Positions 1 through 12,002 are shown, numbered from the stretch's first letter. The stretch: 23,293 bases of DNA from Pelargonium cotyledonis (GCA_036897625.1 JAYMTA010000896.1:1-23293); one strand, 5' to 3'. Program-made: numbers and translations. The notes: a model not told the origin generated them from the sequence alone.

Positions 1-1653
1 TGTTTTTTTTTTCTAAAGCAAATTTAAAGATTTTTTAGGTTGAATAAAAATCATGAAGTAACTTGAATAATTGAATTCATATAGAAATTTGAGATATTTT
101 CAATATGAATTAAGATTTTTACTTTACAAAAAAAAAAAACAATTAGAAAGATATAAATGGTAGAATTCAATTCACACTGTAAATAACTCATCGAGAAACG
201 TGGAGAGATCTAAAAAAAGGAAAAAGAAAAACCAGCTGAGCTGTGCTGCTCCAAGTAGTAGTATTGCTAGTGACCTTGATTTTAGTAATACAAAAAACTT
301 CGTTTCTCATAAGATTCCATCACAACAAAATCATTGAATTTTCATGAAACCCACTAGGACGGAGGCGAAGACGAAGACGACCACGGCGCGACCATTTTGA
401 CTTGTTTCCACAGAGTTTAAATTAAGAAAATCGTCAATCCAGAAGAACAGAGAAACAAGAGGAGAACCATAAATAAAAAACGGGATCCAGGTTGTGAGAG
501 ACATCAGATATACGAGGCGAGGTAGGCTCCACTCACGTGTATGCTCCTTCCGCGATTTTCTCTTCTCTAATTTTATCTACCCATTTTCAAAATCTTCTCT
601 TATTTTTCTACTTTTTTCTGGTTTTGTAAATTTTCCCCCATTTTGCTGTCTTCAATTTGGTTTCTGGGTTTTCCGGGTTTGTACTATGTTCCCTCCTTTT
701 CAATTCTCTGTTCTTGTTTGTTTTATTGATTGCTTTTTAGTTTTTGCCCATTTTAATGAACTGGGTTTTCATTACTCAAGTCTCTTGCAATAAATAGATT
801 GAATATTGTTGATGCGATCGAAATTCTGAGAATTGGGTATAATAACATCTTTTCTGGGTTGCAATCAGTTTTCATTGTTGAAGCTGTTGCTTGTGGTATT
901 TGTTTTCCATTGGAAAATGGAAAACTGCTGCTGGAACCTTATTCAGTTGATAGTAGTTAGTTGGTTTAACCTGAATTAATATGTCCATTTCTGTGTCTAT
1001 CTATATATATGACTATACAAAATTTCTTTATGGTTCCGTTTTGTGTCCTCCAAGGATTTTTCATCTCTGAGAATTGAGGTTTGGATATTCTGAGGTAAAA
1101 CTAAATGTGTAGAGTTTTGTGATGATTCATGGTCAAGGTGGTATTTTTGTAATGCTTTCTGTACCTAATCTGCTGAATTTTGGAATTGGTCTCTTTTTTC
1201 CTTGTGTATGTATGTTGCATGGATGTATATTATGTAATGGGTGTTGATTTTTGTGTAGCTGATTCCCTCCACAATTTACATTTGCTTGGTACAATTTACA
1301 ATTGTGTTCGTTGCTCATTGTTGCCGTCTCAATTAGATGAATATACACAAGGGTTCAAAACGATAACAACAAGCATTTATTAGCATTGCGACCTATCATT
1401 TCGCTCCAGCTAATTCTAGTAAATTTGAATACATGGAGTTAATGTTGTAGAAGTTCTAGTTTATGGAGGCGTTGTGACTAAACTTTTTATTCTATACTAA
1501 AAAAGTAGCTCTAAATCCTAAAGTTATCTGTATTAGTTAAGACCATAAACAGATTGTGTTCATGTGTTATATTCAGTTCATTTTATGCTTATCTATTTTA
1601 TGTGCACTTTAATTTCAGATACCTTTGTAGCAGTCCTTACCACTTCTCTTAAA
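1..1653 (+). promoter_or_regulatory. Promoter and 5' leader region of the WEB gene
   Basis: AT-rich upstream DNA, then a CT-rich leader. A TATA-like ATAAATAAA lies near 469-477 and a G-box (CACGTG) at 534-539. A splice acceptor (TTTCAG) ends at 1618, 35 bases before the start codon at 1654, so the leader probably contains an intron. Its donor cannot be fixed: GAG|GTAGGC near 520 and GAG|GTAAAA near 1093 are both possible. Open frames in this stretch (for example 494-793) match no protein family I know and look like chance. Confidence 0.5.
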
Positions 1654-4600
1654 ATGGAGGACAGAAAAACTGCTGAAGTGATGTCTCCTTCAGAATCCAA
1701 TTTGTCCTCCGCTGAAGATAAGGATCATTCCAATGGTGATGTTCCGACAAGCTCTGTTACTAATGGAAAAGTAGAAACTGATGACCATCAGTTATCTATG
1801 GCGGAAAATTATGAGCTAGAAAGTTCGGAATATTCTTCTGATGACTCATCTTCCGAACTTATAGTAGGTGAAACAGAAACAGACCAGCAGGATACAATGA
1901 TGGCAAACTCTGACACTAGAGCTGGAGAAGATAGCTCTTTCGAACAGAAATCTCAAGACAGCACCTCTATCGAGCAGCAATCTCAAGTAAGTCCATCTAT
2001 CAAACAGCAATCTCAAGACAGTACCTCTATCAAACCGCAATCTCAAGACAGTACCTCCATTGAACCGCAATCTCAAGACAGTACCTCTATCGAACAACAA
2101 TCTCCAGACAGTACCTCTATCGAGCCGCAATCTCCAGACGGTACCTCTATCGAACATCGTTCTCTAGACGGTACCTCTATCGAACAGCGTTCTCTAGACG
2201 GTACCTCTATCGAACAGCGTTCTCTAGACGGTACCTCTATCGAACAGCGATCTCTAGACGGTACCTCTATCGAACAGCGATCTCTAGACGGTACCTCTAT
2301 CGAACAGCGATCTCCAGACAGTCCTTCAATTGGTACAGCTCCTCCTACTGCTACAGCTCATAATCATATTGATGACAAGACTATACCATCTACAGATTCT
2401 CCTATGGAAAGAGACGCTCAAGTAGTGCCTTCCATTGACCTTGAACTGCCCCATCCAAGGGTTGTTAGCATTGCTTCTCAGACGTCAGATCCTGCCAGCC
2501 CTTCTAAAGTCGACTTATATAGAGGTTTCATCGATACGAGGGCACCTATTCAATCCGTTAAACAAGCTGTTTCCAAGTTTGGAGGAATTGTTGATTGGAA
2601 AGCTCATAAAATCAGAACAGTGGAGGTATATAGTTATAGTTACAGTTATTGCCAGTTATGCTAATTCTGTTTCAAATTTATTGTCACTTTTGAATGAGTC
2701 AGTGCTCTATAAATGTCTCGTTCTGAAGAAAGCTAACTATTTTGCCCCTTTTTTTTCTCTCTCTAAAGGAAGGGAGGTCAAAATTACATTATGTAGCAAG
2801 TTATGATATGATCTGTGGTTCTGAAATGACTATATTAGAATGTATATTTGTCTAATAGCGGTTGGATTAATTTTTTTTTTTTAATGGGAATGAGAATAAA
2901 AAATGAGAATAGGAGTGAGATTCTCATTCCAAAGTCATTCTCATGACCAAAAAGTCATAGTCCAAACATTCTCATGCTTTATTCCTATTTCTGATATAAA
3001 AAATTTGACTTAAAGGCTACCTACATGTTTATTGGTAATGATTAAGGCAATGCTGCTGGTTGCAATAATAAAACCATACAGTTCACGTTGCAGGCTATGG
3101 TAGACAAACAGTGGTAGCTTTTTCAGGTAGTGGAATTGATAAAGATGATGCCCATAGGATAGGGCCAGGAGGTGAAACTGGTTGTGTAGTTAACTGTAAT
3201 GCTTAGCAGCTACAATCATAGTTGTGATGGAGGAGGAGACATGTTAATCCATTCTCCAGAGAGAGATCCAAGGAGCAGACTACTAACGTTTAGTTCTTCC
3301 GTATGACTATGACTAGATTTTGAAAAAGTTGTAGGTAGATATATCTTGGTTCTAATACTTTACCGAAATGGTAAACTATTTTGTTTGCTAAGATAAATAT
3401 CTGAAGCTAACATTCAGCCAACCCATTTTGTCACAGAAGGGAAAAAATGGGGTTGAATGCCTGGACCACAAGTTCCCTCGCCCATCTAGGAAAATAATTA
3501 TATACGTCCAAATGATGGTGGGAATTAATTGTATGAAGTGTGATATATATATATATATATTGAGTCATTAAAACCCTAGTCCTGGCGCCAGTCTAGAGAA
3601 TAGAGATAGTGGAGGTGTAATGTGAAGGGATGAACAGTTGTAGTGGTGGCATCTTAATGATGATGATGATAGTAAGACACAGAAAGGCATGGATGTTTTC
3701 TTTTGGAAGCCATAACTTACTGCTTGATGCTTAAGTTTTACCTTCTTTCTCCCCCAAACAAGTTAGACAACTAGTACCGAGCATCATATATCATGCCTTC
3801 TTTTGTGTCTTGCTGTTTTTCTTTCATTTGTCAGTAAAGAGTAAGATATTGTGCTTTCTTATCCTTTTTTGAAGTAGTACATTATTGGCAGTTCACTTTT
3901 TTTTCTTCTTCCCCCCTCTTTCTCATTGTTCCCTTCTTTCTTTCATACATTTTATTATAAGAACTTGCTTTTAGATGCTGCATGCTTTCACTTTATCAGA
4001 AATTGGGTCTATATTCTACTAAAATAACATTAAATTTTGTCTGTTTAGAGGCGCAGGCATGTAGAACTTGAACTTGAGAAAGTACAGGATGAGATTCCTA
4101 TGTACAAGAAACGGGCAGAGGAAGCTGAAGACTCAAAAAGGCAAGTACTGAACGAGTTGGACCGCAGCAGAAGACTGATTGAAGAACTGAAGCTTAAGTT
4201 GGAAAGGGCACAAACAGAAGAGCACCAGGCGAAACAAGACTTTGAGCTAGTCAAGCTTAGGGTGGAAGAGATGGAGCAAGGGATTGCAGATGAGTCAAGT
4301 GTTGCAGCGAAGGCACAGCTTGAGGTTGCCATAGCCAGGCATACATCTGCAGTTTCAGAGCTTAAATCTGTTAAAGAGGAGTTGGAAGTGCTGCGTAAAG
4401 AATATGCTTCTTTGCTGATTGATAGAGAAGAAGCTATAAAGAGAGCTGAAGAGGTCGGCTATGCAGCCAAAGAAGTTGAGAAGACAGTGGAGGATCTGAC
4501 TATTGAGCTAATTGCCACAAAGGAGTCCCTAGAGTCTGCTCAAGCTGCTCATTTAGAAGCAGAGGAACAGAGAATAGGAGCAGCTATGGCCAGAGATCAG

Positions 4601-5893
4601 GATTCTCATTACTGGGAGAAGGAATTGAAGCAGGCAGAAGAGGAGCTTCAGAAACTTTATCATCAAATTTCGTCAGGAAAGGATCTCAAATTGAAATTAG
4701 ACATGGCTTCAGCCTTGTTAGTAGATTTGAAATCTGAATTGGCTGCTTATATGGAATCAAGACTGAAAGAAGAAAATGAAGAGTCGGCTGACAAGCAAGC
4801 AGGAGAGTTGAAAAATCATACTGACGTACAAGCAGCAGTTGATTCTGCGAAAAAGGAGCTTGAGGAAGTGAAACACAATATAGAGAAAGCAATTGCAGAA
4901 GTAAATTGTTTGAAGGTGGCTGCTTCGTCATTACAAACAGAGCTTGAGAGAGAAAAATCAGCGCTTAGCACAAGTAGGCAGAGAGAGGGAATGGCGTCAG
5001 TGGCAGTTTCATCTATTGAAGCTGAACTTGAGAGGACTAAGTCAGAAATAGCAGTCATTCAAATGAAGGAGAAAGAAATCAGAGAGAAGATGGTGGACCT
5101 GCCCAAACAATTACAGCAAGCTGCACAAGAGGCTGATCAGGCCAAGTCACTTGCACAAGCGGCTCGCGAAGAGCTACAGAGTGCAAAGGAAGACTTGGAG
5201 CAAGCAAGGGCTGGAGCAAGTACCATGGAGAGTAGATTGCAAGCAACTCAAAAGGAGATAGAGGCTGCCAGGGCTTCAGAGAAGTTGGCATTAGCAGCAG
5301 TCAAGGCATTGCAAGAGAGTGAATCAGCTAGAATTACCAGTAATGATGTGGATACACCTTCTGGGGTTACTCTTTCTTTAGAGGAGTATTATGAGCTCAG
5401 TAAACGAGCCCATGAGGCTGAGGAGCAGGCCAACCTGAGGGTGGCGTTTGCCATTTCTCAAATTGAGGTTGCTAAGGAATCCGAGTTGCGAACTAAGGAG
5501 AAGTTGGAAGAAGTGAACAAGGAGTTGGCTTTGAGAAGGGAGGCACTTGGGGTTGCAGCGGAAAAGGCTGACAGGGCAAAGGAGGGGAAATTGGGCATAG
5601 AACAGGAGTTGAGAAAGTGGAGGTCTGAACATGAGCAAAAGCGAAAGGCCACTGAATCTGCACATGGGGGAGTTAATCCCATGAGTAGCCCGAGACAATC
5701 ATATAGTGATTATGCTCAAACAGGTGGTGCTCCTGGACATGTCTCAAATGCAAAAGGATACGAGCATATTAGTCATTCTGAGGCTGATACATCTCCCGAT
5801 GCCAAGTCTGGAAAGAAAAAGAAGAGGTCATTTTTTCCTCGGATTTTTATGTTTATTGGAAGAAGAAAGACACATACTCACAAGACAGGGTAA
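1654..5893 (+). CDS. WEB family protein (weak chloroplast movement under blue light), DUF827 coiled coil
   Basis: Two coding exons, 1654-2625 and 4049-5893, phase 0 at the junction, predicted 938 aa (Arabidopsis WEB1 is about 800). Family knowledge: WEB1 acts with PMI2 in the cytosol to set the speed of light-driven chloroplast movement, through chloroplast actin filaments. Residues 1-99 are acidic and Ser-rich. Residues 100-219 are twelve 10-residue repeats. The conserved entry motif VDLYRG starts at 286 and runs to [11 protein letters not shown] just before the intron. Residues 325 to about 800 are heptad-like Glu/Lys/Ala/Leu coiled coil. The tail has the conserved [12 protein letters not shown] block at about 913, followed by a basic GRRK. 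The start at 1654 was chosen because it follows the leader acceptor at 1618; the frame stays open upstream only through intron sequence. Which WEB paralogue this is (WEB1 or a WEB-like) cannot be settled from sequence alone. Confidence 0.93.
1951..2310 (+). repeat. 30-bp coding tandem repeat, 12 units, in WEB exon 2
   Basis: Twelve head-to-tail 30-bp units encode a 10-residue period of the type S-x-D-x-T-S-I-E-x-x. Degenerate half-matching units flank it at 1921-1950 and 2311-2340. The first seven units vary ([20 protein letters not shown] and others). The last five (2161-2310) are identical except for their final base (T,T,A,A,A). No unit breaks the frame. It lies in the Ser/acidic N-terminal region, before the conserved WEB motif. 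Confidence 0.97.
2626..4048 (+). other. WEB coding intron, 1,423 bp
   Basis: Donor GAG|GTATAT at 2626 and acceptor TTTAG ending at 4048, between conserved ...HKIRTVE and [12 protein letters not shown]. It holds an AT dinucleotide run at about 3542-3560 and a stretch rich in GAATGAGAAT and its complement near 2855-3000. I see no coding sequence in it. Confidence 0.9.
2855..3000. repeat. Possible degenerate MITE fragment
   Basis: GAATGAGAAT-type motifs at about 2887-2920 are followed by inverted ones (ATTCTCATTCC, CATTCTCATG) up to about 2980. Such subterminal structure is typical of decayed Tourist-like elements. I could not define terminal inverted repeats or a target duplication, so this may be only low-complexity sequence. 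Confidence 0.3.
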
Positions 5894-6763
5894 AGCTTCA
5901 TCCAGTCAGCGTGCGCTGCCTCTTTGCTGTTATTGGGTGTTTTCTATTTTATACTGGATTTGATGTACATGTTGGTCTGTTTGATATGTTGATTGAATTA
6001 TATATTTGCACACTGCATAGATTGTATGGGTGTATGGATGACAGGGTTTGGTATTAGTACTTGGTTGAGGGAGAGCTAATAAAGATGGTTGTGTAATGCA
6101 TATGTTGATGCTCAACCTTTGTACAAGTGTGATATTTGGAGATAGTGGCAGAAATATGGGTGCTATGACTCAATGTAACTTATAACTTTTGAAACTGTAT
6201 TTTTAGTTTCATAAATGTAACTTATAAACCAAGGACTAAATCTGTGAATTTTTGAATGTTTAGGTTTAGGAATGTTCCTTTTGTTTTCTTGGCAATGATT
6301 CTAATCTGTCAATTAACAGTTGAGATAGTATCTGATGAACAGACGACAAGATAAAAGCACATTCATGCCAGAAAGAGACAATTAAGAAAAGAAAAAACAG
6401 GAAACCCTTTTCAATACAACAAGCAATATCAGAAGCTTCATTGAGAATTTAGAACAACGAAATCATATCAAGGAGTCATTGAAACCAGTTCTACAGAACT
6501 CAAACATTGCTACGACTAGTAAAACATTGTTCCTTGGAGACTAAGTAATTACTAAAACAAAATAAAAACATTTGGGTACTTTGAAACAAAGCTTTTGAAA
6601 CTTCACAAATTAAGTGAAGTGGGCAAGTGAAAGAGAGTAGACATAATATTGTCTTTCAATCACATGAATGAAGGTGAGTAGGCAATTAGACAAGTGCCCC
6701 ATAAGAGCCCTAGAAAGTTGACAAATGAATACGATTAAGCAAGTCGATAAAACAGGGAAATGA
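5894..6763. other. 3' untranslated and spacer region between convergent WEB and VID27 genes
   Basis: An AATAAA at 6078-6083 lies about 185 bases after the WEB stop and is its likely poly(A) signal. The rest is AT-rich and must also hold the VID27 3' UTR. I found no clear AATAAA for the minus-strand gene and no coding sequence. Confidence 0.6.
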
Positions 6764-9700
6764 TCATCGCCTGCTGGATATGCTGAAGGAGCTGACTTTC
6801 ATGGGGGTTGCAATAACCAGTGGTGCCTCAGGAGAATCAGTGACTGCAAATTTGTCATGCATAAAACGACTGTCAACAATGGAATCATCCTTCAGAACTA
6901 TCTTGTAGCAGTAGCAGCTCTTCAGGCCTTCTTGGTTGTGGTAGCATTCATGGGAGCCATTTTTCACTTGCTGGAAGTTCCAAATCACACTAAACTTTCC
7001 CACAGTTGCAACCAGATGGCGCTCCTGCTTTCCATTCTCTGTAACCTAATATATTATGTAAAACATAACAGTTAGAATTCAAAAGTTTGAAAATAACAAG
7101 AAAGTTCGAAAGCTTTCCTAAAATGTTGAAAGACAAACTGACAGTTTAGCAACAGTCACTTTTGTCCTAGCGATATGGGAATAGGATGTCTGATTGAAGA
7201 ACTATAAAAATAAATAAATAAAAGTAGCCTATTTGTGGCACAACTTATGAATCCACAGATGGAAAAGGCTTCATTAAATAGACTTACACGTGATAGGAGA
7301 CAAGATCAGACAATATTACAATACTGCATTTTAAATATAAGCTTTATACCTTAGTTTATTGTATAAACATTTCATATTAAGTACAGTGGTATGTGAAAAA
7401 TGGATTGATACCACAAAAAAAAAAAAAAAAAAAAATTAAACAAGGCAAAAAAAGAAAAAAGAAAAAAAAAGTGAAGCTTTTGACCAAATTAATTTGAGCA
7501 AGTTTATTTTAAAAAATATATACGAGTAAGATCAATAAGCATGACTACTATAATGCTAAGAGCCAAGGATCCTGCAGCTACAAATTTAACAAAATAAAAG
7601 GTTCCGACCTTTATTTATAGTTTATGGCATTACTGCTATCGCGATTTTGTGACGCAGTTAAAATCTGCAAATTAGCTCAGTATGTAGATGATGGTAATAA
7701 AAAGAAATGAGGCAAGTTAAGATTGCGCATAACTTATCAGATAGGCAATCATGTCAAACATATTCAACACAGCTGAAAGCAGAGATATAGAGAATTGCCC
7801 AACATCCTAAACAGCCTAATAGCATAAATATATGTCAAGGAAATCAATTCTTCCAATAACCAGGGCCATAAGAACACTTCAAATCTACAACCAGTCTTAA
7901 CACTACAAAAGAAGGCAGATTGTTCACATTCTTAAGAGAATGAATATTAAGCTACGAAAATATAATCCACAACACTTTTCATACAAAACTGTTTTTCCTG
8001 GACTGCTTCTAATCCATATAATCTTCTAAGGAACACATTCATCTTCAGATGCAACTTATAAACTAAGTCAAACCTCTTTCAACACTCACTGTCAATGCAT
8101 GTAACTGGAAAATATAGGAAAAATATAATACTAATATCCAAACCCATTTATACCTATTCAGAGTTTTTCAATAGTTATCCATGCACATAAGTTCCAGTGA
8201 TGGTCACTTATTGAAAAAGAAGTGTGTACAAATGCACAGACACATAATTCAATTAACCAAACAATGAAGAACAAAAATCGTGTCCAGCAGCCCAACCCAA
8301 CTACAGAAATTCAAAATTTCTCAAAATGTCAGACATATTGAAATCTTAGTTCAAAAAAAGAAAAAATATATACTAATTTAATAACACCAACTTAATGTTA
8401 TTGTCCAATATCTAGAAATAAAAGTGCAATAGGTAATGCTCAATGTAAGATAGAAAGTGAGCATACTTACCCAAGAAAACTGAGCATTACGAAACTTATT
8501 ATTTGTTCCAGCTAAATGAGAATCCAGAGGAGTCAACTTCAACAACCTTGGAGCTGAAATTTTATTCCCCATACGACCGTTGAAGCCAGTCTTTGTTGTA
8601 CCGTTTTTGTCAGTGAAAAGGGTACAGATAAGAATCAAATAGGTATCAGTTGTACCCAAGATCCACTTCCCATCAAAGGTAACATCCACATGAGTGATAG
8701 GTGAACCGAGACCTGGAAAAGCTGTTTTTGCCTGTCTCATAGAATTGATTGAATATAGCCTAATCTTCCCATCCAGAGAACCAACAACAATTGAGCAATC
8801 ACCAGTGGTTGCAAAGCACTGAAAGTTGGTCCCTCTGGAGAACTGATGCCCTTGAGTCCAATTCAACACAGGGGTGCTAGAATCCGCAAGATCCTGGACC
8901 ATACCATTGCGGTCACGCATATCCCACCTACAAAGCCTGTTTTCATCCAATCCTAAAAATGTTGAGCCCGAAGGATCCAACTGGGCTCCCTTACTGTCAT
9001 TTGTAATATCCCTCATCGAAATATCAGCACCATCCTTCCCAAACTTCCACTCGGAAACAATCTTCCCAGTCTCAATGTCGAGCTGATGAAGCCCCTTGGA
9101 ATGGGGCTTCCCTTCATGCATTGGACTCATAAGCATCATATTGGTCTCAGCCCTCATGAGGAGAGCCTTCTTTGGGGTCGAGTGTACCAATGTGGTATCA
9201 AAATTCACATAAGTCCCCTTTCCATGGATTCCATGGCTGAAATTCTTAACCACCTGAATACCAGAATCACCTACCAAGAAGCTATTGTCCAAAGCACCTA
9301 AAGCCAAGCTCTGGATCCCACCATTGGAAGCCTGCTCAAACTCCTCCCTCAAGTCTCGATTGTCCCTCATAGGCGTAGCCGGATCAGGGCTCTTCCCCAG
9401 TGTGTCCTCTGCATCCTCCCAAACCGAGTCATCGGCTGCTTCAGGTTTCATCCACCCAATAAAATCCTTGCCATAAACCTTCAATCTGTTCTCCTCGGTG
9501 GCCTCGTAGCCATAAGTGTTCTCGAACAAGCAATCCTGGTACTTGGCAACGAAAGCTCTGTAGTCCTCGTCACTGAAAAACTTCATGGCCCAAACCCCCT
9601 GGGCAACAAAATCCACACGCCGCTGATCCGCAAAGGTCTTGACTTGCATCTCGGTCGAGACAGTGACTCTGATTTTCGAGCCGACCTTCACGACCCACCA

Positions 9701-10123
9701 AGCATCTCCGTCTCCCTCCTCGGCTTCATCGTCGTCGTAGTCTCCGTCGTCGGTTTCCATCCGGGAAGATTTCAAAAAAACGTAAGAAGTGAGCTTTTCT
9801 GAGACGACCCACTTGGCCTTGGGGGTATTTCCGCCGATGTGGAGGTACAATTTCACCGCGTACTTGAGAGTCGGCGCCGGTGCCGGAGTACGAGTGGGAG
9901 TCAGAATCGATGATGGGTAATTGAGCTTCAGGGCTTTGAGCTTGGCCTCCACTTCGTCCATAGATGACGGCGTCTTGGGGTTGCGCTCGGAGGATCTATC
10001 GCCGCCTCTGGCATCTTCGTAGTTCTCTTCCTCCTCTTCTTCTGCTTCCTGGGACTGATCGTCTTCGTATTCTTCGTCGGAGTCCGAAGGGATGAGATCT
10101 TCACGGCTGTGATGGGCACCCAT
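6764..10123 (-). CDS. VID27-like protein (DEM/CYPRO4 family), last exon frameshifted
   Basis: Two exons on the minus strand: 8471-10123 (551 codons) and 6764-7047, with a phase-0 junction at ...FRNAQFSW | VTENGKQER. The protein starts MGAHHSRE, an N-myristoylation-type signal (Gly2, Ser6). An acidic stretch follows (about residues 13-40). The remainder is the VID27 region, whose C-terminal part forms a WD40-like propeller. Family knowledge: tomato DEM is needed for embryo and meristem organisation; yeast Vid27 was linked to vacuolar import and degradation. Exon 2 reads VTENGKQER in one frame and then [12 protein letters not shown] through SFSISSRR in another. One extra GC in the GCGCGC run at about 7019-7024 causes the shift. 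As written, translation stops at 6985-6987 after 571 aa, instead of about 644. It may be an assembly error, a variant allele or true loss of the C terminus. Confidence 0.9.
7048..8470 (-). other. VID27-like gene intron, 1,423 bp
   Basis: Minus-strand donor TGG|GTAAGTAT at 8470 and acceptor ATTAG ending at 7048. The intron contains a run of 21 A on the + strand (7415-7435) beside an A/G-rich tract to about 7470. I see no coding sequence or clear transposon in it. Confidence 0.85.
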
Positions 10124-10994
10124 ATCTTGACGATTTGTGGAGAAGAGAGTATTCGAAATGAATTGAAGAGAGGAAATGTGGAAATGGGGATGCGAAGAGC
10201 GCGAAGTTCAAAATTTGAAATCGTATCGTTGTGGTTGCACTTTGATGCATATACTTTACTTCACGTTTCTAGGGTTTTTTTGTCCTTTTCGTCAAAACAG
10301 TCAACAGACCAGTGGAACCAGTTACCTACTGTTGCCGGTTAGGATTTATCGGTCGTTTGGTAACACTTGTATTTGTTTGCTTTTATAAGTACTAACACAA
10401 GTGATTGTGCAGTTTTAAATGTGTTTCCAAACAAGACCTCACTCACATCCCTCCCACCAAGTTACGTCTTTGAACATTATTTTTGTATAAGATACTTATT
10501 ATTGAAAACTAACTATGAATATTTAGAAATTATGTAACCAAATCATATATGATTATTTAGAAGAAGAAAGAAAATGATGTTTCGCGAGCTTTATGTTATG
10601 TCATACTTGTGAATACATATGTATTGATGTTTTTTTCCATCATTTTATGTGTGCCGTAAGTGCATGAAAAACGGAAAAAATTCAACTTGTAAATACATAT
10701 GTATTGATGTTTTTCTCTATCACTTTATGTGTGTCGTAAATGCATGAAAAACGGAAAGAATTCAATTATCACACTCTATGAATCACACAGCTAACCCCAT
10801 GTAACCAGAAAATGAATTTTGTAGTAATTTTTTCCACTACCATTTCCATTATGTTACCAAGTATAAGTGATTTTTTTTTAATAAGATATAAGATAAATAA
10901 TTTTAATCATCTCCTCTAAAATAAAAGCCAAGATGTACTAGAAAAAAATAAGAGCCAAGATGGTTAGATGGGTCAAAACCCAACTCAAAACTAA
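10124..10994 (-). promoter_or_regulatory. Upstream region of the VID27-like gene
   Basis: The sequence up to about 10330 is less AT-rich and probably holds the leader and core promoter, but I could not place a TATA box with confidence. Further out lies an 80-bp tandem duplication (10605-10764), then AT-rich DNA up to the transposon. Confidence 0.4.
10605..10764. repeat. 80-bp tandem duplication, two copies
   Basis: Copies 10605-10684 and 10685-10764 are directly adjacent, equal in length, and differ by about ten substitutions with no gap. Each contains the perfect 12-bp palindrome ATACATATGTAT, then TTTATGTGTG and TGCATGAAAAACGGAAA. Confidence 0.93.
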
Positions 10995-12002
10995 GACTAT
11001 GTTTGATACGCAGGAATGAGATGGAATGGAATGCTCATTCCAGCATTTTTATTCCTTTCTTATGTTTGGTAGAAGTGGGAATAGCTGGAAAGCTCATTCC
11101 ATGAGGAGAGCTCATTCCAGCTTTTCTTTGAAACCTCATTCCTCTTCATAGCTTAGGGAATGCTCATTCCAGCTTATGCTGAAATGAAAATTTTAATGTA
11201 AATTTATCAAAACGCCGTTATCTATAATTATATAATTCATTGCTTTTCAATATATACTTTTTTCATTTAATACGTAATAAATAAAATAAACTTAAACCGT
11301 ATATTTTTAATTTGCGATAATAAAAAAAATTCCATTCAATGACATTAGAAAACTCACATGTGTGAATTAAGCTTAAATTGCTCAAACAATAAACATGTCA
11401 ATTTGAGTTGTAAAAAATATATCATTTTTTAAAGTGAATGGAAAAAATAACTTATTTGATTGAAATAATATTACAAAAATTAGACATGTAAATTAATTTT
11501 GAAATTGTTTAAACGGTATACGTATATATGAGTTTTAAAAACTATGGTTTTGAAATTTAAATTTTAAATAAGTGAACATTAAGAAATTAATCGACAAAAC
11601 AACTTATTAAGTTATAATAACATTACGATATTCACATAAGCAAATCAAATTTTAAATTTTTTTGAACAATACACACATAAATACGCGTCTTGAGAGGTAA
11701 CATTATTAAGTTATGTTTAATTAAGAAGTTATTATTGTTAGTGTAGATAATAATATACGAGATTCAAGTTGAAATTATTAAAACTACAAAAAAAATGATG
11801 TAACACATTTTTACTTTACCATATAAAAATAATTATGGTAATAAAATTTTCGATCTGCACAAAAAAAAATTTCAACCTAGAATGAAATATTATTTTGGTT
11901 TTATACCAAACACATAACATGAAATCATCATTCTGCCTAAAAAAGCATTTTGATTGGAATGTTTATTCCATTCCATTTCGTTACTATGTAGCAAACGTAA
12001 CC
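10995..12002. mobile_element. Non-autonomous DNA transposon, PIF/Harbinger (Tourist-like) type, 1,008 bp
   Basis: The left end begins GACTATGTTTGATAC; the reverse complement of the right end begins GGTTACGTTTGCTAC. Similarity between the two ends continues inward for about 50 bases, to ATGGAATGGAAT...CATTCC. The 3-bp sequence TAA flanks it on both sides (10992-10994 and 12003-12005). A TAA/TTA target duplication and a terminus with GTTTG fit PIF/Harbinger elements. The left subterminal part has several CTCATTCCAGC repeats. The interior is very AT-rich with no open frame, so it depends on a transposase elsewhere. Confidence 0.75.

Noticed and set aside
494-793. 99-residue open frame in the WEB leader
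   Set aside because: Phe/Leu-rich translation of a CT-rich leader with no family resemblance; it lies before a splice acceptor used by the WEB gene.
1846-2157. Antisense open frame with a repeated RGTVWRL pattern
   Set aside because: It is the complement of the 30-bp WEB repeat array; a repeat of length divisible by three keeps other frames open too.
7415-7435. 21-A run as a retroposon tail
   Set aside because: No target-site duplication or recognisable element body beside it; treated as a simple intron homopolymer.
2626-8470. WEB and VID27 introns both exactly 1,423 bp
   Set aside because: The two sequences share no visible similarity beyond AT richness, so the equal length is coincidence.
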